Assembly (NCBI GenBank): GCA_937877625.1
Contig: CALFJG010000054.1
Location: 1 to 26,716 of the forward strand
Origin: an uncultured Prevotellaceae bacterium
GTDB lineage: Bacteria > Bacteroidota > Bacteroidia > Bacteroidales > Bacteroidaceae
Reading direction: 5' to 3'
DNA length: 26,716 bases
Of this stretch, positions 14,558 to 22,571 are shown piece by piece. Each line of letters begins with the position of its first letter. Within the stretch, counting starts at the first letter, position 1. The translations under genes were made by a program, and so were the position numbers. The notes beneath the pieces are model-generated. The model saw only the letters and a program-made list of their open reading frames with translations, searched no databases and was not told the DNA's origin.

Positions 14558-15124
14558 ATGTCAAGAATAGGTAAATTGCCGATTAACATTCCTGCGGGCG
14601 TAACTGTTACGCTCAAGGATAATGTAGTGACCGCAAAAGGTCCGAAGGGTGAATTATCCCAAAGCGTTGATCCGTCTATAATCGTTTCTGTCGAAGATGG
14701 CATTGTGTCCTTTTCGATAGATGAGAAAAGCGAAGTAGACCAAAAGCAGAAGCAAGCTTTCCACGGCTTGTACCGAGCTTTGGTAAACAATATGATAGTC
14801 GGTGTGAGCCAAGGATATAAGAAAGAGATGGAACTTGTGGGCGTGGGCTTCCGCGTTTCCAACCAGGGCAACCTCGTAGAGTTCTCGCTCGGCTATACAC
14901 ACCCTATCTTTATCCAACTTCCCGCCGAGATCAAGGTGGAGACCAAGACAGAGAGAAACAAGAACCCGTACATTTGCCTCGAATCCTGCGATAAGCAACT
15001 GCTCGGCCTTGTGTGTGCAAAGATTCGTTCCTTCCGCAAACCCGAGCCCTACAAAGGCAAAGGCGTACTGTTCCTCGGTGAGCAGATCCGTCGTAAGTCG
15101 GGCAAGGCAGCTGGTGCCAAATAA
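14558..15124 (+). CDS. rplF: 50S ribosomal protein L6
   Basis: L6, 188 residues, has two repeated folds near the factor-binding stalk base. MSRIGKLPINIPAGV, ELVGVGFRVSNQG and the C-terminal PEPYKGKGVLFLGEQIRRKSGK are diagnostic. Slightly longer than the E. coli form (177) but normal for this phylum. Confidence 0.98.
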   Translation: MSRIGKLPINIPAGVTVTLKDNVVTAKGPKGELSQSVDPSIIVSVEDGIVSFSIDEKSEVDQKQKQAFHGLYRALVNNMIVGVSQGYKKEMELVGVGFRVSNQGNLVEFSLGYTHPIFIQLPAEIKVETKTERNKNPYICLESCDKQLLGLVCAKIRSFRKPEPYKGKGVLFLGEQIRRKSGKAAGAK

Positions 15125-15141
15125 ATTAACCGCGTAAGATT

Positions 15142-15486
15142 ATGACGACAAAGAAAGAACAACGTCGCATCCGCATTAAATATCGGATTCGCAGCAAAAT
15201 TTCCGGCACCGCCGCTCGTCCGCGTATGAGCGTGTTCCGTAGCAATAAGCAGATATACGTTCAGTTAATAGACGACGTAAAGGCTACAACACTTGTTAGT
15301 GCTTCTTCACTCGGCTTTGAGAAGATGCCAAAGAGCGAGCAGGCTGGCAAGGTTGGCGAATTGGTGGCAGAGCGTGCTTTGGCCGCTGGCATCACGGAAG
15401 TAGTGTTTGACCGCAATGGATACCTCTATCACGGTCGTGTAAAAGAAGTCGCAGAAGGTGCTCGCAAGGGTGGTCTTAAATTCTAA
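15142..15486 (+). CDS. rplR: 50S ribosomal protein L18
   Basis: L18, 114 residues, carries 5S rRNA into the 50S subunit with L5. RRIRIKYRIRSKISGTAARPRMSVFRSNK and the C-terminal VFDRNGYLYHGRVKEVAEGARKGGLKF are diagnostic in shape; the arginine-rich N terminus binds RNA. Ends immediately before rpsE. Confidence 0.97.
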   Translation: MTTKKEQRRIRIKYRIRSKISGTAARPRMSVFRSNKQIYVQLIDDVKATTLVSASSLGFEKMPKSEQAGKVGELVAERALAAGITEVVFDRNGYLYHGRVKEVAEGARKGGLKF

Positions 15487-15492
15487 ATGATT

Positions 15493-16002
15493 ATGGCAAC
15501 AAACAGAATAAACGTTAGCAGCGAAGAACTAAAAGATAGGCTGGTTGCTATCAATCGTGTGACAAAAGTCACCAAAGGAGGTCGCACGTTCACTTTCGCC
15601 GCCATTGTGGTAGTAGGCGATGGTAAAGGTGTGATAGGCCACGGCTTAGGTAAAGCAGGCGAGGTGCAGGCCGCCATTGCCAAAGGCATAGAGGCCGCTA
15701 AGAAAAACCTTATTAAGGTGCCTGTACTCAATGGCACCGTTCCCCACGAGCAGTTGGCTCGCTATGGTGGTGCCAAGGTGCTTGTGATGCCCGCTTCGGA
15801 GGGTACAGGCGTTGTAGCAGGCGGTGCTATGCGTGCCGTTTTTGAGAGTGCCGGTATTAAGGACGTGTTGGCTAAGTCGAAAGGCTCATCTAATGCCCAT
15901 AACCTGGTAAAGGCCACCTTTGCTGCGCTGAGCCAGATGCGTGACGCACGTATGGTTGCAGCCCAGCGTGGTGTATCAATAGAAAAAGTTTTCAAAGGAT
16001 AA
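15493..16002 (+). CDS. rpsE: 30S ribosomal protein S5
   Basis: S5, about 169 residues, acts in decoding fidelity and mRNA unwinding. The dsRBD-like KVTKGGRTFTFAAIVVVGDG and the C-terminal GTGVVAGGAMRAV and KSKGSSNAHNLVKATF are diagnostic. An alternative ATG lies two codons upstream at 15487, directly abutting the rplR stop. The start given yields the Met-Ala beginning common in relatives, but either is possible. Confidence 0.96.
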   Translation: MATNRINVSSEELKDRLVAINRVTKVTKGGRTFTFAAIVVVGDGKGVIGHGLGKAGEVQAAIAKGIEAAKKNLIKVPVLNGTVPHEQLARYGGAKVLVMPASEGTGVVAGGAMRAVFESAGIKDVLAKSKGSSNAHNLVKATFAALSQMRDARMVAAQRGVSIEKVFKG

Positions 16003-16007
16003 CAACT

Positions 16008-16184
16008 ATGGCTACTATCAAGATCAAGCAGACAAAAAGCCGTATCGGCGCGCCGATTGACCAAAAACGCACGCTTGATGCGATGGGTCTAAGAAAGATG
16101 AACAAGGTTGTAGAACTATCCGATACACCCACCGTGCGTGGCCAAATCCGTAAAGTTCGTCACCTTGTAACGGTTATTGACTAA
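16008..16184 (+). CDS. rpmD: 50S ribosomal protein L30
   Basis: This is a 58-residue reading frame between rpsE and rplO, exactly where L30 belongs. It starts MATIKIKQTKSRIGAP and continues with TLDAMGLRKMNKVVEL and VRGQIRKVRHLVTV, the conserved L30 features (the SRIG and GLRKMN segments). L30 is a small peripheral 50S protein. It begins five bases after rpsE. Confidence 0.96.
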   Translation: MATIKIKQTKSRIGAPIDQKRTLDAMGLRKMNKVVELSDTPTVRGQIRKVRHLVTVID

Positions 16185-16202
16185 TACAAAACATCGTTCA
16201 AT

Positions 16203-16649
16203 ATGAAGTTACATACACTCAAACCCGCTAAAGGTTCTATAAAAACACGTAAGCGCATAGGCCGTGGTCCTGGCTCTGGTATGGGCGGCACGTCAACACG
16301 TGGACACAAAGGAGCTAAGCAGCGTTCTGGTTATAAGAAGAAGATTGGCTTCGAAGGCGGACAGATGCCTTTGCAGCGTCGTTTGCCTAAGTTCGGTTTC
16401 AAAAATATAAACCGTGTGGAATACAAGGCTATCAATGTCTCCACACTGCAAGCACTCTCCGAGCAGAAAGGCCTCACGGCTATTGGTTTTGACGAGCTGC
16501 GTGCAGCAGGCTATATATCAAAGAACCAGCTTTTCAAGATTCTGGGTAATGGTCAGCTCACTGCCAAACTTGACGTTACCGCTCACGCTTTCTCTAAGAA
16601 AGCAGAAGAACTCATCACCGCAGTCGGTGGCACGGTAAACAAACTCTAA
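16203..16649 (+). CDS. rplO: 50S ribosomal protein L15
   Basis: L15, 148 residues, is a late-assembly 50S protein with an extended glycine-rich N terminus, seen as GRGPGSGMGGTSTRGHKG (about 21-38) followed by FEGGQMPLQRRLPKFGF. The globular C-terminal domain is complete. Confidence 0.98.
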   Translation: MKLHTLKPAKGSIKTRKRIGRGPGSGMGGTSTRGHKGAKQRSGYKKKIGFEGGQMPLQRRLPKFGFKNINRVEYKAINVSTLQALSEQKGLTAIGFDELRAAGYISKNQLFKILGNGQLTAKLDVTAHAFSKKAEELITAVGGTVNKL

Positions 16650-16668
16650 CATTCATTTCTAAGAGTCG

Positions 16669-18000
16669 ATGAAGAAAATAATCGAGACCATAAAGAACAT
16701 TTGGCGTATAGAGGACTTGCGTACGCGTTTGCTCATCACACTCCTCTTTGTGGCCATCTACAGGTTCGGCTCCTTTGTAGTGTTGCCCGGTGTAAACCCC
16801 GGTGCGCTTCAACAGTTGCACGAACAAACCAGCGAGGGACTGATGTCACTGCTGAATATGTTCTCGGGTGGTGCCTTTGAGAACGCCTCGGTGTTCGCAC
16901 TCGGTATTATGCCCTACATCTCGGCTTCCATCGTCATTCAGCTTCTGGCTGTTGCTGTTCCCTACTTCCAGAAAATGCAGCGCGAAGGAGAGAGCGGACG
17001 CCGTAAGATCAACCAATACACACGTTGGCTGACTGTGTTTTTGTTGTTGTTTCAGGCTCCGTCGTATCTCATCAACCTACATTCTCAGGTAGGCAACGGT
17101 GCATTCCTCGTTGAGACCAATGCAATGTTTTATTTCACCTCGACAATTATTCTTGCCGCAGGTTCAATGTTCATTCTTTGGCTCGGCGAGCGTATCACCG
17201 ACAAGGGTATCGGCAATGGTATTTCGCTCATCATTATGATAGGTATCATAGCACGTATGCCGGCTGCATTGGCTGAGGAGGGTACAACAGCCCTCTCCGG
17301 CGCGGAAGGCGGTGGCTTGATAAAATTCCTCTTTGAGATTATCGCTCTGCTCTTCGTGATGGCCTTGGCTATCTTGCTCACACAGGCTACGCGTAAGATT
17401 CCCGTACAATACGCCAAGCGTGTAGAAGGAAATCGTCAGGTAGGCGGTGCTCGTCAGTATATCCCATTGAAGCTCTTTGCAGCCAATGTGATGCCTATCA
17501 TCTTTGCGCAAGCCTTGATGTTTATTCCCCTTACCTTAGTAAGGAGTGAGAACCCCGGGTGGGTGATGCGTAATCTGCTTGACAATACGTCCGTGTTGTA
17601 CAATGTGATTTATGTGATACTTATCATCGCTTTCACATATTTCTATACGGCAATTACCATGAACCCCGTGCAGATGGCTGAAGATATGAAGCGGAATAAT
17701 GGCTTTATCCCAGGTGTCAAGCCCGGAAAGAACACAGCAAACTACATAGATACCGTGATGTCGCGCATCCTTCTGCCTGGCTCACTGTTTATCGCCCTGA
17801 TAGCCATCCTGCCTGCTTTTGCAAGTATCTTTGGCATTAAGCAAGGGTTTGCACAGTTCTTTGGCGGCACTTCCCTGCTCATTCTTGTCGGAGTGGTGAT
17901 TGACACGCTCCAACAGATTGAGAGTCATATGATGGTACGCCACTACGATGGTCTGCTAAAGGCCGGACGTGCACGTCCACGTACTGTTTCGGCGTATTAA
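16669..18000 (+). CDS. secY: Protein translocase subunit SecY
   Basis: SecY, 443 residues, is the inner-membrane channel through which SecA or ribosomes push proteins, with SecE and SecG. About ten hydrophobic segments are visible. The first signature region FALGIMPYISASIVIQLL and the REGESGRRKINQYTR cytoplasmic loop are typical, as is RKIPVQYAKR in the large cytoplasmic loop that contacts ribosome and SecA. Its place at the end of the spc genes is standard. Confidence 0.98.
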   Translation: MKKIIETIKNIWRIEDLRTRLLITLLFVAIYRFGSFVVLPGVNPGALQQLHEQTSEGLMSLLNMFSGGAFENASVFALGIMPYISASIVIQLLAVAVPYFQKMQREGESGRRKINQYTRWLTVFLLLFQAPSYLINLHSQVGNGAFLVETNAMFYFTSTIILAAGSMFILWLGERITDKGIGNGISLIIMIGIIARMPAALAEEGTTALSGAEGGGLIKFLFEIIALLFVMALAILLTQATRKIPVQYAKRVEGNRQVGGARQYIPLKLFAANVMPIIFAQALMFIPLTLVRSENPGWVMRNLLDNTSVLYNVIYVILIIAFTYFYTAITMNPVQMAEDMKRNNGFIPGVKPGKNTANYIDTVMSRILLPGSLFIALIAILPAFASIFGIKQGFAQFFGGTSLLILVGVVIDTLQQIESHMMVRHYDGLLKAGRARPRTVSAY

Positions 18001-18015
18001 AACGATACGTCTGGA

Positions 18016-18810
18016 ATGATTTATCTGAAGACCGACGACGAGATAGAGCTCCTTCGAGCTGCAAATTTATTGGTGTCACGAGTACTGGCTGAAATCGCTA
18101 AGGTGATAAAGCCTGGTATCACGACAAAGGCATTAGATACTCTTGCAGAAGAATATATCCGCGACAATGGTGCAATTCCTACGTTCAAGGGTTTCCCCAA
18201 TCCCTATGGAGCAGCGTTCCCTTGTTCGATTTGTACCTCGGTAAACGACATCGTGGTTCATGGCATCCCTAACGATAAACCTCTTCAAGAGGGAGACATC
18301 GTTTCCGTGGACTGCGGCGTGAAGCTCAACGGATATTGCGGCGATTCGTGCTACACCTTTTCGGTAGGAGAAGTCAGCCAAGAGGCCAAGCATTTGTTGC
18401 AAACCACCAAAGAGGCTCTCTACAAAGGCATAGCGCAAGCCCTTCCGGGTTACCGCATAGGAGACATAGGCAATGCTGTACAAAGCCACGTAGAAGGAAA
18501 CGGTTACGGCGTACTTCGCGAGCTCGTAGGCCATGGTATAGGCAAAGAGATGCATGAAGAGCCACAAGTTCCTAACTATGGAAAGCCCCGTACAGGAGAG
18601 ATGTTGAAAAACGGAATGTGTATTGCCATTGAACCGATGACCACGCAGTATTCCCGTCAGATTTCTCTTTTGCCCGATCGTTGGAGCATAGCGACGAAAG
18701 ATGGCGGCCTCGGTACCCACTTCGAGCACACCATTGCTATTCACCACGGCAAGGCCGACATTCTTTCCTCGTTCCACGAAATAGAAATCATAGAGCGGTC
18801 TAATCAGTAA
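18016..18810 (+). CDS. map: Methionine aminopeptidase, type I
   Basis: This cytosolic, 264-residue metalloenzyme removes initiator methionine from new proteins. The metal ligands are all in place: Asp99, Asp110, His173, Glu206 and Glu237. The substrate-positioning His82 (VHGIP) and His180 (MHEEP) are present too. The lack of an N-terminal extension makes it type Ia. Its position between secY and infA, without adk, is the usual Bacteroidetes order. Confidence 0.97.
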   Translation: MIYLKTDDEIELLRAANLLVSRVLAEIAKVIKPGITTKALDTLAEEYIRDNGAIPTFKGFPNPYGAAFPCSICTSVNDIVVHGIPNDKPLQEGDIVSVDCGVKLNGYCGDSCYTFSVGEVSQEAKHLLQTTKEALYKGIAQALPGYRIGDIGNAVQSHVEGNGYGVLRELVGHGIGKEMHEEPQVPNYGKPRTGEMLKNGMCIAIEPMTTQYSRQISLLPDRWSIATKDGGLGTHFEHTIAIHHGKADILSSFHEIEIIERSNQ

Positions 18811-18826
18811 GCAAACCACGTTAGTT

Positions 18827-18849
18827 AACAACACATTTATATATGGCAA
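18827..18849 (+). promoter_or_regulatory. Translation start region of infA, identical to that of rpsM
   Basis: The 23 bases ending four bases after the ATG are identical to 19211-19233 before rpsM. The segment is A/T-rich, contains no GGAGG-like sequence, and has a TATAT tract just before the start codon. Confidence 0.6.
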
Positions 18850-19061
18850 AGCAATTCGCGATAGAACAAGACGGCACAATTGTTGAGGCTCTCAGCAATG
18901 CAATGTTTCGTGTAGAGCTTGAAAACGGCCACGAGATAATCGCACACATTTCGGGCAAGATGCGTATGCACTACATCAAAATCCTTCCTGGCGATAAGGT
19001 AAAGGTAGAGATGAGCCCGTACGACTTGACAAAAGGACGGATTGTATTCCGCTATAAATAA
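18843..19061 (+). CDS. infA: Translation initiation factor IF-1
   Basis: IF-1, 72 residues, is an OB-fold protein that blocks the A site during initiation. MAKQFAIEQDGTIVEAL, NGHEIIAHISGKMRMHYI and the C-terminal YDLTKGRIVFRYK are diagnostic. Exact family length. Confidence 0.98.
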   Translation: MAKQFAIEQDGTIVEALSNAMFRVELENGHEIIAHISGKMRMHYIKILPGDKVKVEMSPYDLTKGRIVFRYK

Positions 19062-19082
19062 TATAGACAATATCCTATAAAT

Positions 19083-19199
19083 ATGAAAACACGAGCATCC
19101 GTAAAGAAGCGCAACGCCGACTGCAAGATTGTACGTCGTAAAGGTCGCCTCTATGTTATCAATAAGAAGAACCCCAAGATGAAGCTTCGTCAGGGTTAG
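19083..19199 (+). CDS. rpmJ: 50S ribosomal protein L36 (zinc-free type)
   Basis: This 38-residue frame reads MKTRASVKKRNADCKIVRRK, then a basic C terminus ending KLRQG, the L36 pattern. The usual zinc ligands CxxC...C....H are reduced to a single Cys14: the first and third cysteines are Asn and the histidine is Met. It is therefore the zinc-independent form. It lies in the standard place between infA and rpsM. Confidence 0.96.
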   Translation: MKTRASVKKRNADCKIVRRKGRLYVINKKNPKMKLRQG

Positions 19200-19210
19200 T
19201 CACTTCAGCA

Positions 19211-19233
19211 AACAACACATTTATATATGGCAA
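19211..19233 (+). promoter_or_regulatory. Translation start region of rpsM, identical to that of infA
   Basis: An exact 23-base copy of 18827-18849, in the same position relative to the start codon. Confidence 0.6.
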
Positions 19234-19607
19234 TACGAATAGTTGGTGTCGATTTGCCTCAAAACAAACGAGGTGAAATCGCCTTGACCTATATTTTCGG
19301 TATAGGTCGCAGCAGTGCTGCTAAAATTTTAGACAAGGCCGGCGTTGACCGAGGTATTAAGGTTCAAGACTGGACAGACGATCAAGCCGGTAAGATTCGC
19401 GCCATCATTGGCGAGGACTACAAAGTAGAGGGTGATCTGCGCTCTGAGGTGCAGATGAATATCAAGCGACTGATGGACATTGGTTGCTATCGTGGTATTC
19501 GCCATCGTATTGGTCTCCCCGTGCGTGGTCAGAGTACCAAGAATAATGCCCGCACGCGCAAAGGAAAGAAGAAGACTGTTGCAAACAAGAAGAAGGCTAC
19601 TAAATAA
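19227..19607 (+). CDS. rpsM: 30S ribosomal protein S13
   Basis: S13, 126 residues, forms head-to-50S bridges with L5. MAIRIVGVDLPQNKRGEIAL, YIFGIGRSSA and the C-terminal GIRHRIGLPVRGQSTKNNAR are diagnostic. The lysine-rich tail is typical. Confidence 0.98.
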   Translation: MAIRIVGVDLPQNKRGEIALTYIFGIGRSSAAKILDKAGVDRGIKVQDWTDDQAGKIRAIIGEDYKVEGDLRSEVQMNIKRLMDIGCYRGIRHRIGLPVRGQSTKNNARTRKGKKKTVANKKKATK

Positions 19608-19617
19608 GCATTAGAAT

Positions 19618-20007
19618 ATGGCAAAGAAAACAGTTGCAGCAAAGAAGAGAGTTGTTAAAGTTAACGCGCAAGGACAACTCCACGTGCATAGTTCTTTCAA
19701 CAACATTATCGTGTCGCTTGCCAACAGCGAAGGCCAAGTCATCTCATGGTCAAGTGCTGGCAAGATGGGCTTCCGTGGCTCCAAGAAGAATACACCTTAT
19801 GCCGCACAGATGGCAGCACAGGATTGTGCCAAAGTGGCTTACGACTTAGGTCTTCGCAAGGTAAAAGCTTATGTGAAAGGTCCAGGCAATGGCCGTGAGA
19901 GTGCCATCCGCACCGTTCATGGAGCCGGGATTGAGGTAACCGAGATTATAGATGTTACGCCACTGCCCCACAATGGCTGTCGTCCCCCGAAGCGTCGTCG
20001 TGTATAG
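19618..20007 (+). CDS. rpsK: 30S ribosomal protein S11
   Basis: S11, 129 residues, forms the 30S platform and helps bind mRNA at the E site. HVHSSFNNIIVSLANSEGQV, GPGNGRESAIRTVHGAGIEV and the ending NGCRPPKRRRV are diagnostic. Ten bases after rpsM. Confidence 0.98.
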   Translation: MAKKTVAAKKRVVKVNAQGQLHVHSSFNNIIVSLANSEGQVISWSSAGKMGFRGSKKNTPYAAQMAAQDCAKVAYDLGLRKVKAYVKGPGNGRESAIRTVHGAGIEVTEIIDVTPLPHNGCRPPKRRRV

Positions 20008-20079
20008 TTTACACGAAAGCAGTAAAGAGACAATACATCTGGTTAACAAAGAATTATATCTGAAAACATAATATACACT

Positions 20080-20688
20080 ATGGCAAGATACATAGGTCCT
20101 AAAAGTCGCTTAGCGCGTCGTTTTGGTGAAGCCATCTTTGGTCCCGACAAAGTACTCTCCAAGCGTAATTATCCGCCCGGACAGCAGGGCAACAACCGTC
20201 GTCGTAAGACCTCTGAGTACGGAATTATGCTCGCAGAAAAGCAAAAGGCCAAATATACCTACGGCGTACTTGAAAAGCAGTTTCGCAATCTCTTCGACAA
20301 GGCTGCACGCTCCACGGGTATTACCGGTGAGGTGTTGCTCCAAAGCCTTGAGAGCCGTTTGGACAATGTCGTTTTCCGTATGGGAATTGCTCCCACGCGT
20401 GCCGCTGCGCGTCAGTTGGTAAGCCACAAGCACATTGTTGTTGACGGCAAGGTGGTTAATATCCCCTCGTACAGTGTGAAACCCGGCCAAATCGTCGGTG
20501 TTCGTGAGAAGTCCAAGTCGCTTGAGGTAGTTACCGATGCGTTAGCCGGTTTCAACCACGGCAAGTACGCTTGGATAGAGTGGGACGAGAGCAGCAAGAG
20601 CGGCAAGTTCCTCCACCGCCCCGAGCGCGCCGATATTCCCGAGAATATCCGCGAGCAGCTCATCGTAGAACTCTACTCTAAGAACTAA
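20080..20688 (+). CDS. rpsD: 30S ribosomal protein S4
   Basis: S4, 202 residues, is a primary 16S binder that helps unwind mRNA; in E. coli it controls the alpha operon. MARYIGPKSRLARRFGEAIF opens the protein. The S4 RNA-binding domain (about 92-155) has ESRLDNVVFRMGIAPTRAAA and VSHKHIVVDGKVVNIPSYSV. The N terminus lacks a zinc cysteine cluster. It is flanked by gaps of 72 and 138 bases. Confidence 0.98.
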   Translation: MARYIGPKSRLARRFGEAIFGPDKVLSKRNYPPGQQGNNRRRKTSEYGIMLAEKQKAKYTYGVLEKQFRNLFDKAARSTGITGEVLLQSLESRLDNVVFRMGIAPTRAAARQLVSHKHIVVDGKVVNIPSYSVKPGQIVGVREKSKSLEVVTDALAGFNHGKYAWIEWDESSKSGKFLHRPERADIPENIREQLIVELYSKN

Positions 20689-20826
20689 TTAGGTGTAAAT
20701 CCCACCGAGTTCTTACGCCTGTTACTATCAAGGACATCGTTCCTTTCCTACAGAGCGATTTGCTGCCCGCGCCGTGGCAGCACCACCACACACACCATCC
20801 ACCTCAAAATCCACTAAAACTCACAC
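20689..20826 (+). other. rpsD-rpoA intercistronic region with two hairpins
   Basis: At 138 bases this is the longest gap inside the cluster. AGGTGTAA (20691-20698) pairs with TTACGCCT (20713-20720), and a competing GGTG/CACC pairing exists inside the loop. A second stem joins GCTGCC (20762-20767) to GGCAGC (20776-20781). No clear -7 element is visible, so attenuation, RNA processing or protein binding is more likely than a new promoter. Confidence 0.45.
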
Positions 20827-21819
20827 ATGGCGATATTAGCATTTCAAAAGCCCGATAAAGTTGTAATGCTCGAAAGCGACAACAAGCACGGCATCTTTGA
20901 GTTCCGTCCACTTGAACCCGGTTTCGGCGTTACAATAGGTAATGCTCTGCGTCGCATCCTGCTTTCCTCTCTGGAAGGCTACGCCATCAACACCATCAAG
21001 ATTGATGGTGTAGATCACGAGTTCGCCACTATTACAGGTGTGCGTGAGGATGTAACCAACATTATTCTCAACCTCAAGCAAGTTCGCTTCCGTCGTATCA
21101 ACGAGGAAGAGGAGGGTGAAACCGTAGAAATTGATGTAGCCAACACAAAGGAATTTCGTGCCGGCGACATCTCTTCAAAGCTCACCAGCTTCGAGGTGTT
21201 GAACCCCGATTTAATTATTTGCCACCTGCAGAACAAGGCTTCAATGCATCTGAAGATAACCATCAACAAGGGACGCGGCTACGTACCTTCTGATGAGAAC
21301 CGCATCTTCTGCAACGAACCCTCGCAGTTGGCGATCGACTCTATCTACACTCCTATCCGCAACGTGATGTATCAGGTAGATCCCTTCCGCGTAGAACAGA
21401 AGACCGACTACGACAAGCTTACGCTCAACATCACCACGGACGGTTCCATTACGCCCAAAGACGCGCTTCAGGAGGCCGCAAAGATCCTTATTCAGCATTT
21501 CGCTCTCTTCTCCGACGAGAAGATAACAGTGGAAGATCGTGCTGAGGACGAGAACAAAGAGTTTGACGAAGAGGTGCTTCATATGCGTCAGTTGCTCAAG
21601 ACGAAACTGACCGATATGCATCTGTCCGTTCGTGCCCTCAACTGCCTTAAGGCAGCCGAAGTGGCCACACTCGGCGACCTCGTACAGTTTAACAAGTCCG
21701 ACCTCCTCAAGTTCCGCAACTTTGGCAAGAAATCGCTCACCGAGCTTGATGATTTGCTCGCGAGTCTGAATCTGTCGTTTGGAACTGACATCACCAAGTA
21801 CAAGTTAGAAAAAGACTAA
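20827..21819 (+). CDS. rpoA: DNA-directed RNA polymerase subunit alpha
   Basis: The alpha subunit, 330 residues, dimerises to nucleate RNA polymerase. The N-terminal domain carries PGFGVTIGNALRRILLSSLEG (31-51), the dimer and beta contact site. The C-terminal domain begins around 255; VRALNCLKAAEV (from 268) retains Arg269 and Asn272, equivalent to E. coli Arg265 and Asn268, which touch UP-element DNA, and FGKKSLTELDDLL completes the HhH-like fold. Confidence 0.98.
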   Translation: MAILAFQKPDKVVMLESDNKHGIFEFRPLEPGFGVTIGNALRRILLSSLEGYAINTIKIDGVDHEFATITGVREDVTNIILNLKQVRFRRINEEEEGETVEIDVANTKEFRAGDISSKLTSFEVLNPDLIICHLQNKASMHLKITINKGRGYVPSDENRIFCNEPSQLAIDSIYTPIRNVMYQVDPFRVEQKTDYDKLTLNITTDGSITPKDALQEAAKILIQHFALFSDEKITVEDRAEDENKEFDEEVLHMRQLLKTKLTDMHLSVRALNCLKAAEVATLGDLVQFNKSDLLKFRNFGKKSLTELDDLLASLNLSFGTDITKYKLEKD

Positions 21820-21822
21820 ACA

Positions 21823-22395
21823 ATGAGACACAACAAGAAATTCAATCATCTGAGTCGTACTGCTACTCATAGAAAGGCTATGCTTGCCAACATGTCTGTT
21901 TCTCTGATAAAGCACAAAAGAATCACTACGACTCTCGCTAAGGCCAAGGCACTGAAGAAGTATATTGAGCCGCTTATCACCAAGTCGAAGAACGATACGA
22001 CTACCAACCGCCGCGTAGTGTTCCGCTATTTGCAAGACAAGTACGCTGTTACCGAGCTCTTCAACGAGATTTCCGAGAAGGTTGCCAATCGTCCGGGTGG
22101 CTACACGCGTATTATCAAGACCGGCTTCCGCCCGAGTGATGGCGCAGATATGTGCTTCATCGAACTTGTCGATTACGATGAGAATATGGCTAAGACACCG
22201 AAGAAAGCCACTCGTCGTAGCCGTCGCGGAGGCAAGAAAACTACAGCCGAAGCCGCCACGCCCGCCGAGGCTGAAGCACCCGTAGAGGACACCACCGAAC
22301 CTACAGCCGCTGCTCCCGTAGCCGAGGAAGCCCCTGTTGTGGATGAGGATATCACAGTGCCTCCCACCACAGACGTTACGCAAGCGACTGAATAG
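21823..22395 (+). CDS. rplQ: 50S ribosomal protein L17 with long C-terminal tail
   Basis: L17, 190 residues, lies near the tunnel exit. The family core is residues 1-122, with MRHNKKFNHLSRTATHRKAM and VFRYLQDKYAVTELF. It is followed by a strongly basic stretch (about 123-140) and then an acidic, Ala/Pro/Thr/Glu-rich tail (141-190) of low complexity. E. coli L17 has only 127 residues; long tails occur in Bacteroidetes L17. It is the last gene of the cluster, three bases after rpoA, and is followed by a terminator. Confidence 0.97.
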   Translation: MRHNKKFNHLSRTATHRKAMLANMSVSLIKHKRITTTLAKAKALKKYIEPLITKSKNDTTTNRRVVFRYLQDKYAVTELFNEISEKVANRPGGYTRIIKTGFRPSDGADMCFIELVDYDENMAKTPKKATRRSRRGGKKTTAEAATPAEAEAPVEDTTEPTAAAPVAEEAPVVDEDITVPPTTDVTQATE

Positions 22396-22422
22396 CATAC
22401 AAATTGTCATTCATATCAAAGA

Positions 22423-22456
22423 AGAAATCCCCGTGTCGTGAGGCTCGGGGATTTCT
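22423..22456 (+). terminator. Terminator of the ribosomal cluster
   Basis: 22423-22433 pairs perfectly with 22446-22456 (eleven pairs, CCCCG/CGGGG core) around a 12-base loop, 28 bases after the rplQ stop. The stem ends in AAAT/ATTT and there is no long U-run beyond it. Confidence 0.8.
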
Positions 22457-22571
22457 CATATAGGCACTCGTCGTTGTTCGTAGTGTAATTTATTAGAACA
22501 CACCTAAAATAAAAGCGCGCACGTTTCGTTTAAATGGAAGAGAGAATTTGTTTATTGTAAGACGTTTTTGT

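Noticed and set aside
18133..18879. 248-residue open frame on the minus strand across map and infA
   Set aside because: It is antisense to an enzyme with every metal ligand intact, crosses two genes, and lacks family features.
19083..19199. L36 with lost cysteines as a damaged gene
   Set aside because: Length and all other positions are intact, and zinc-free L36 is normal in this phylum, so it is not a pseudogene.
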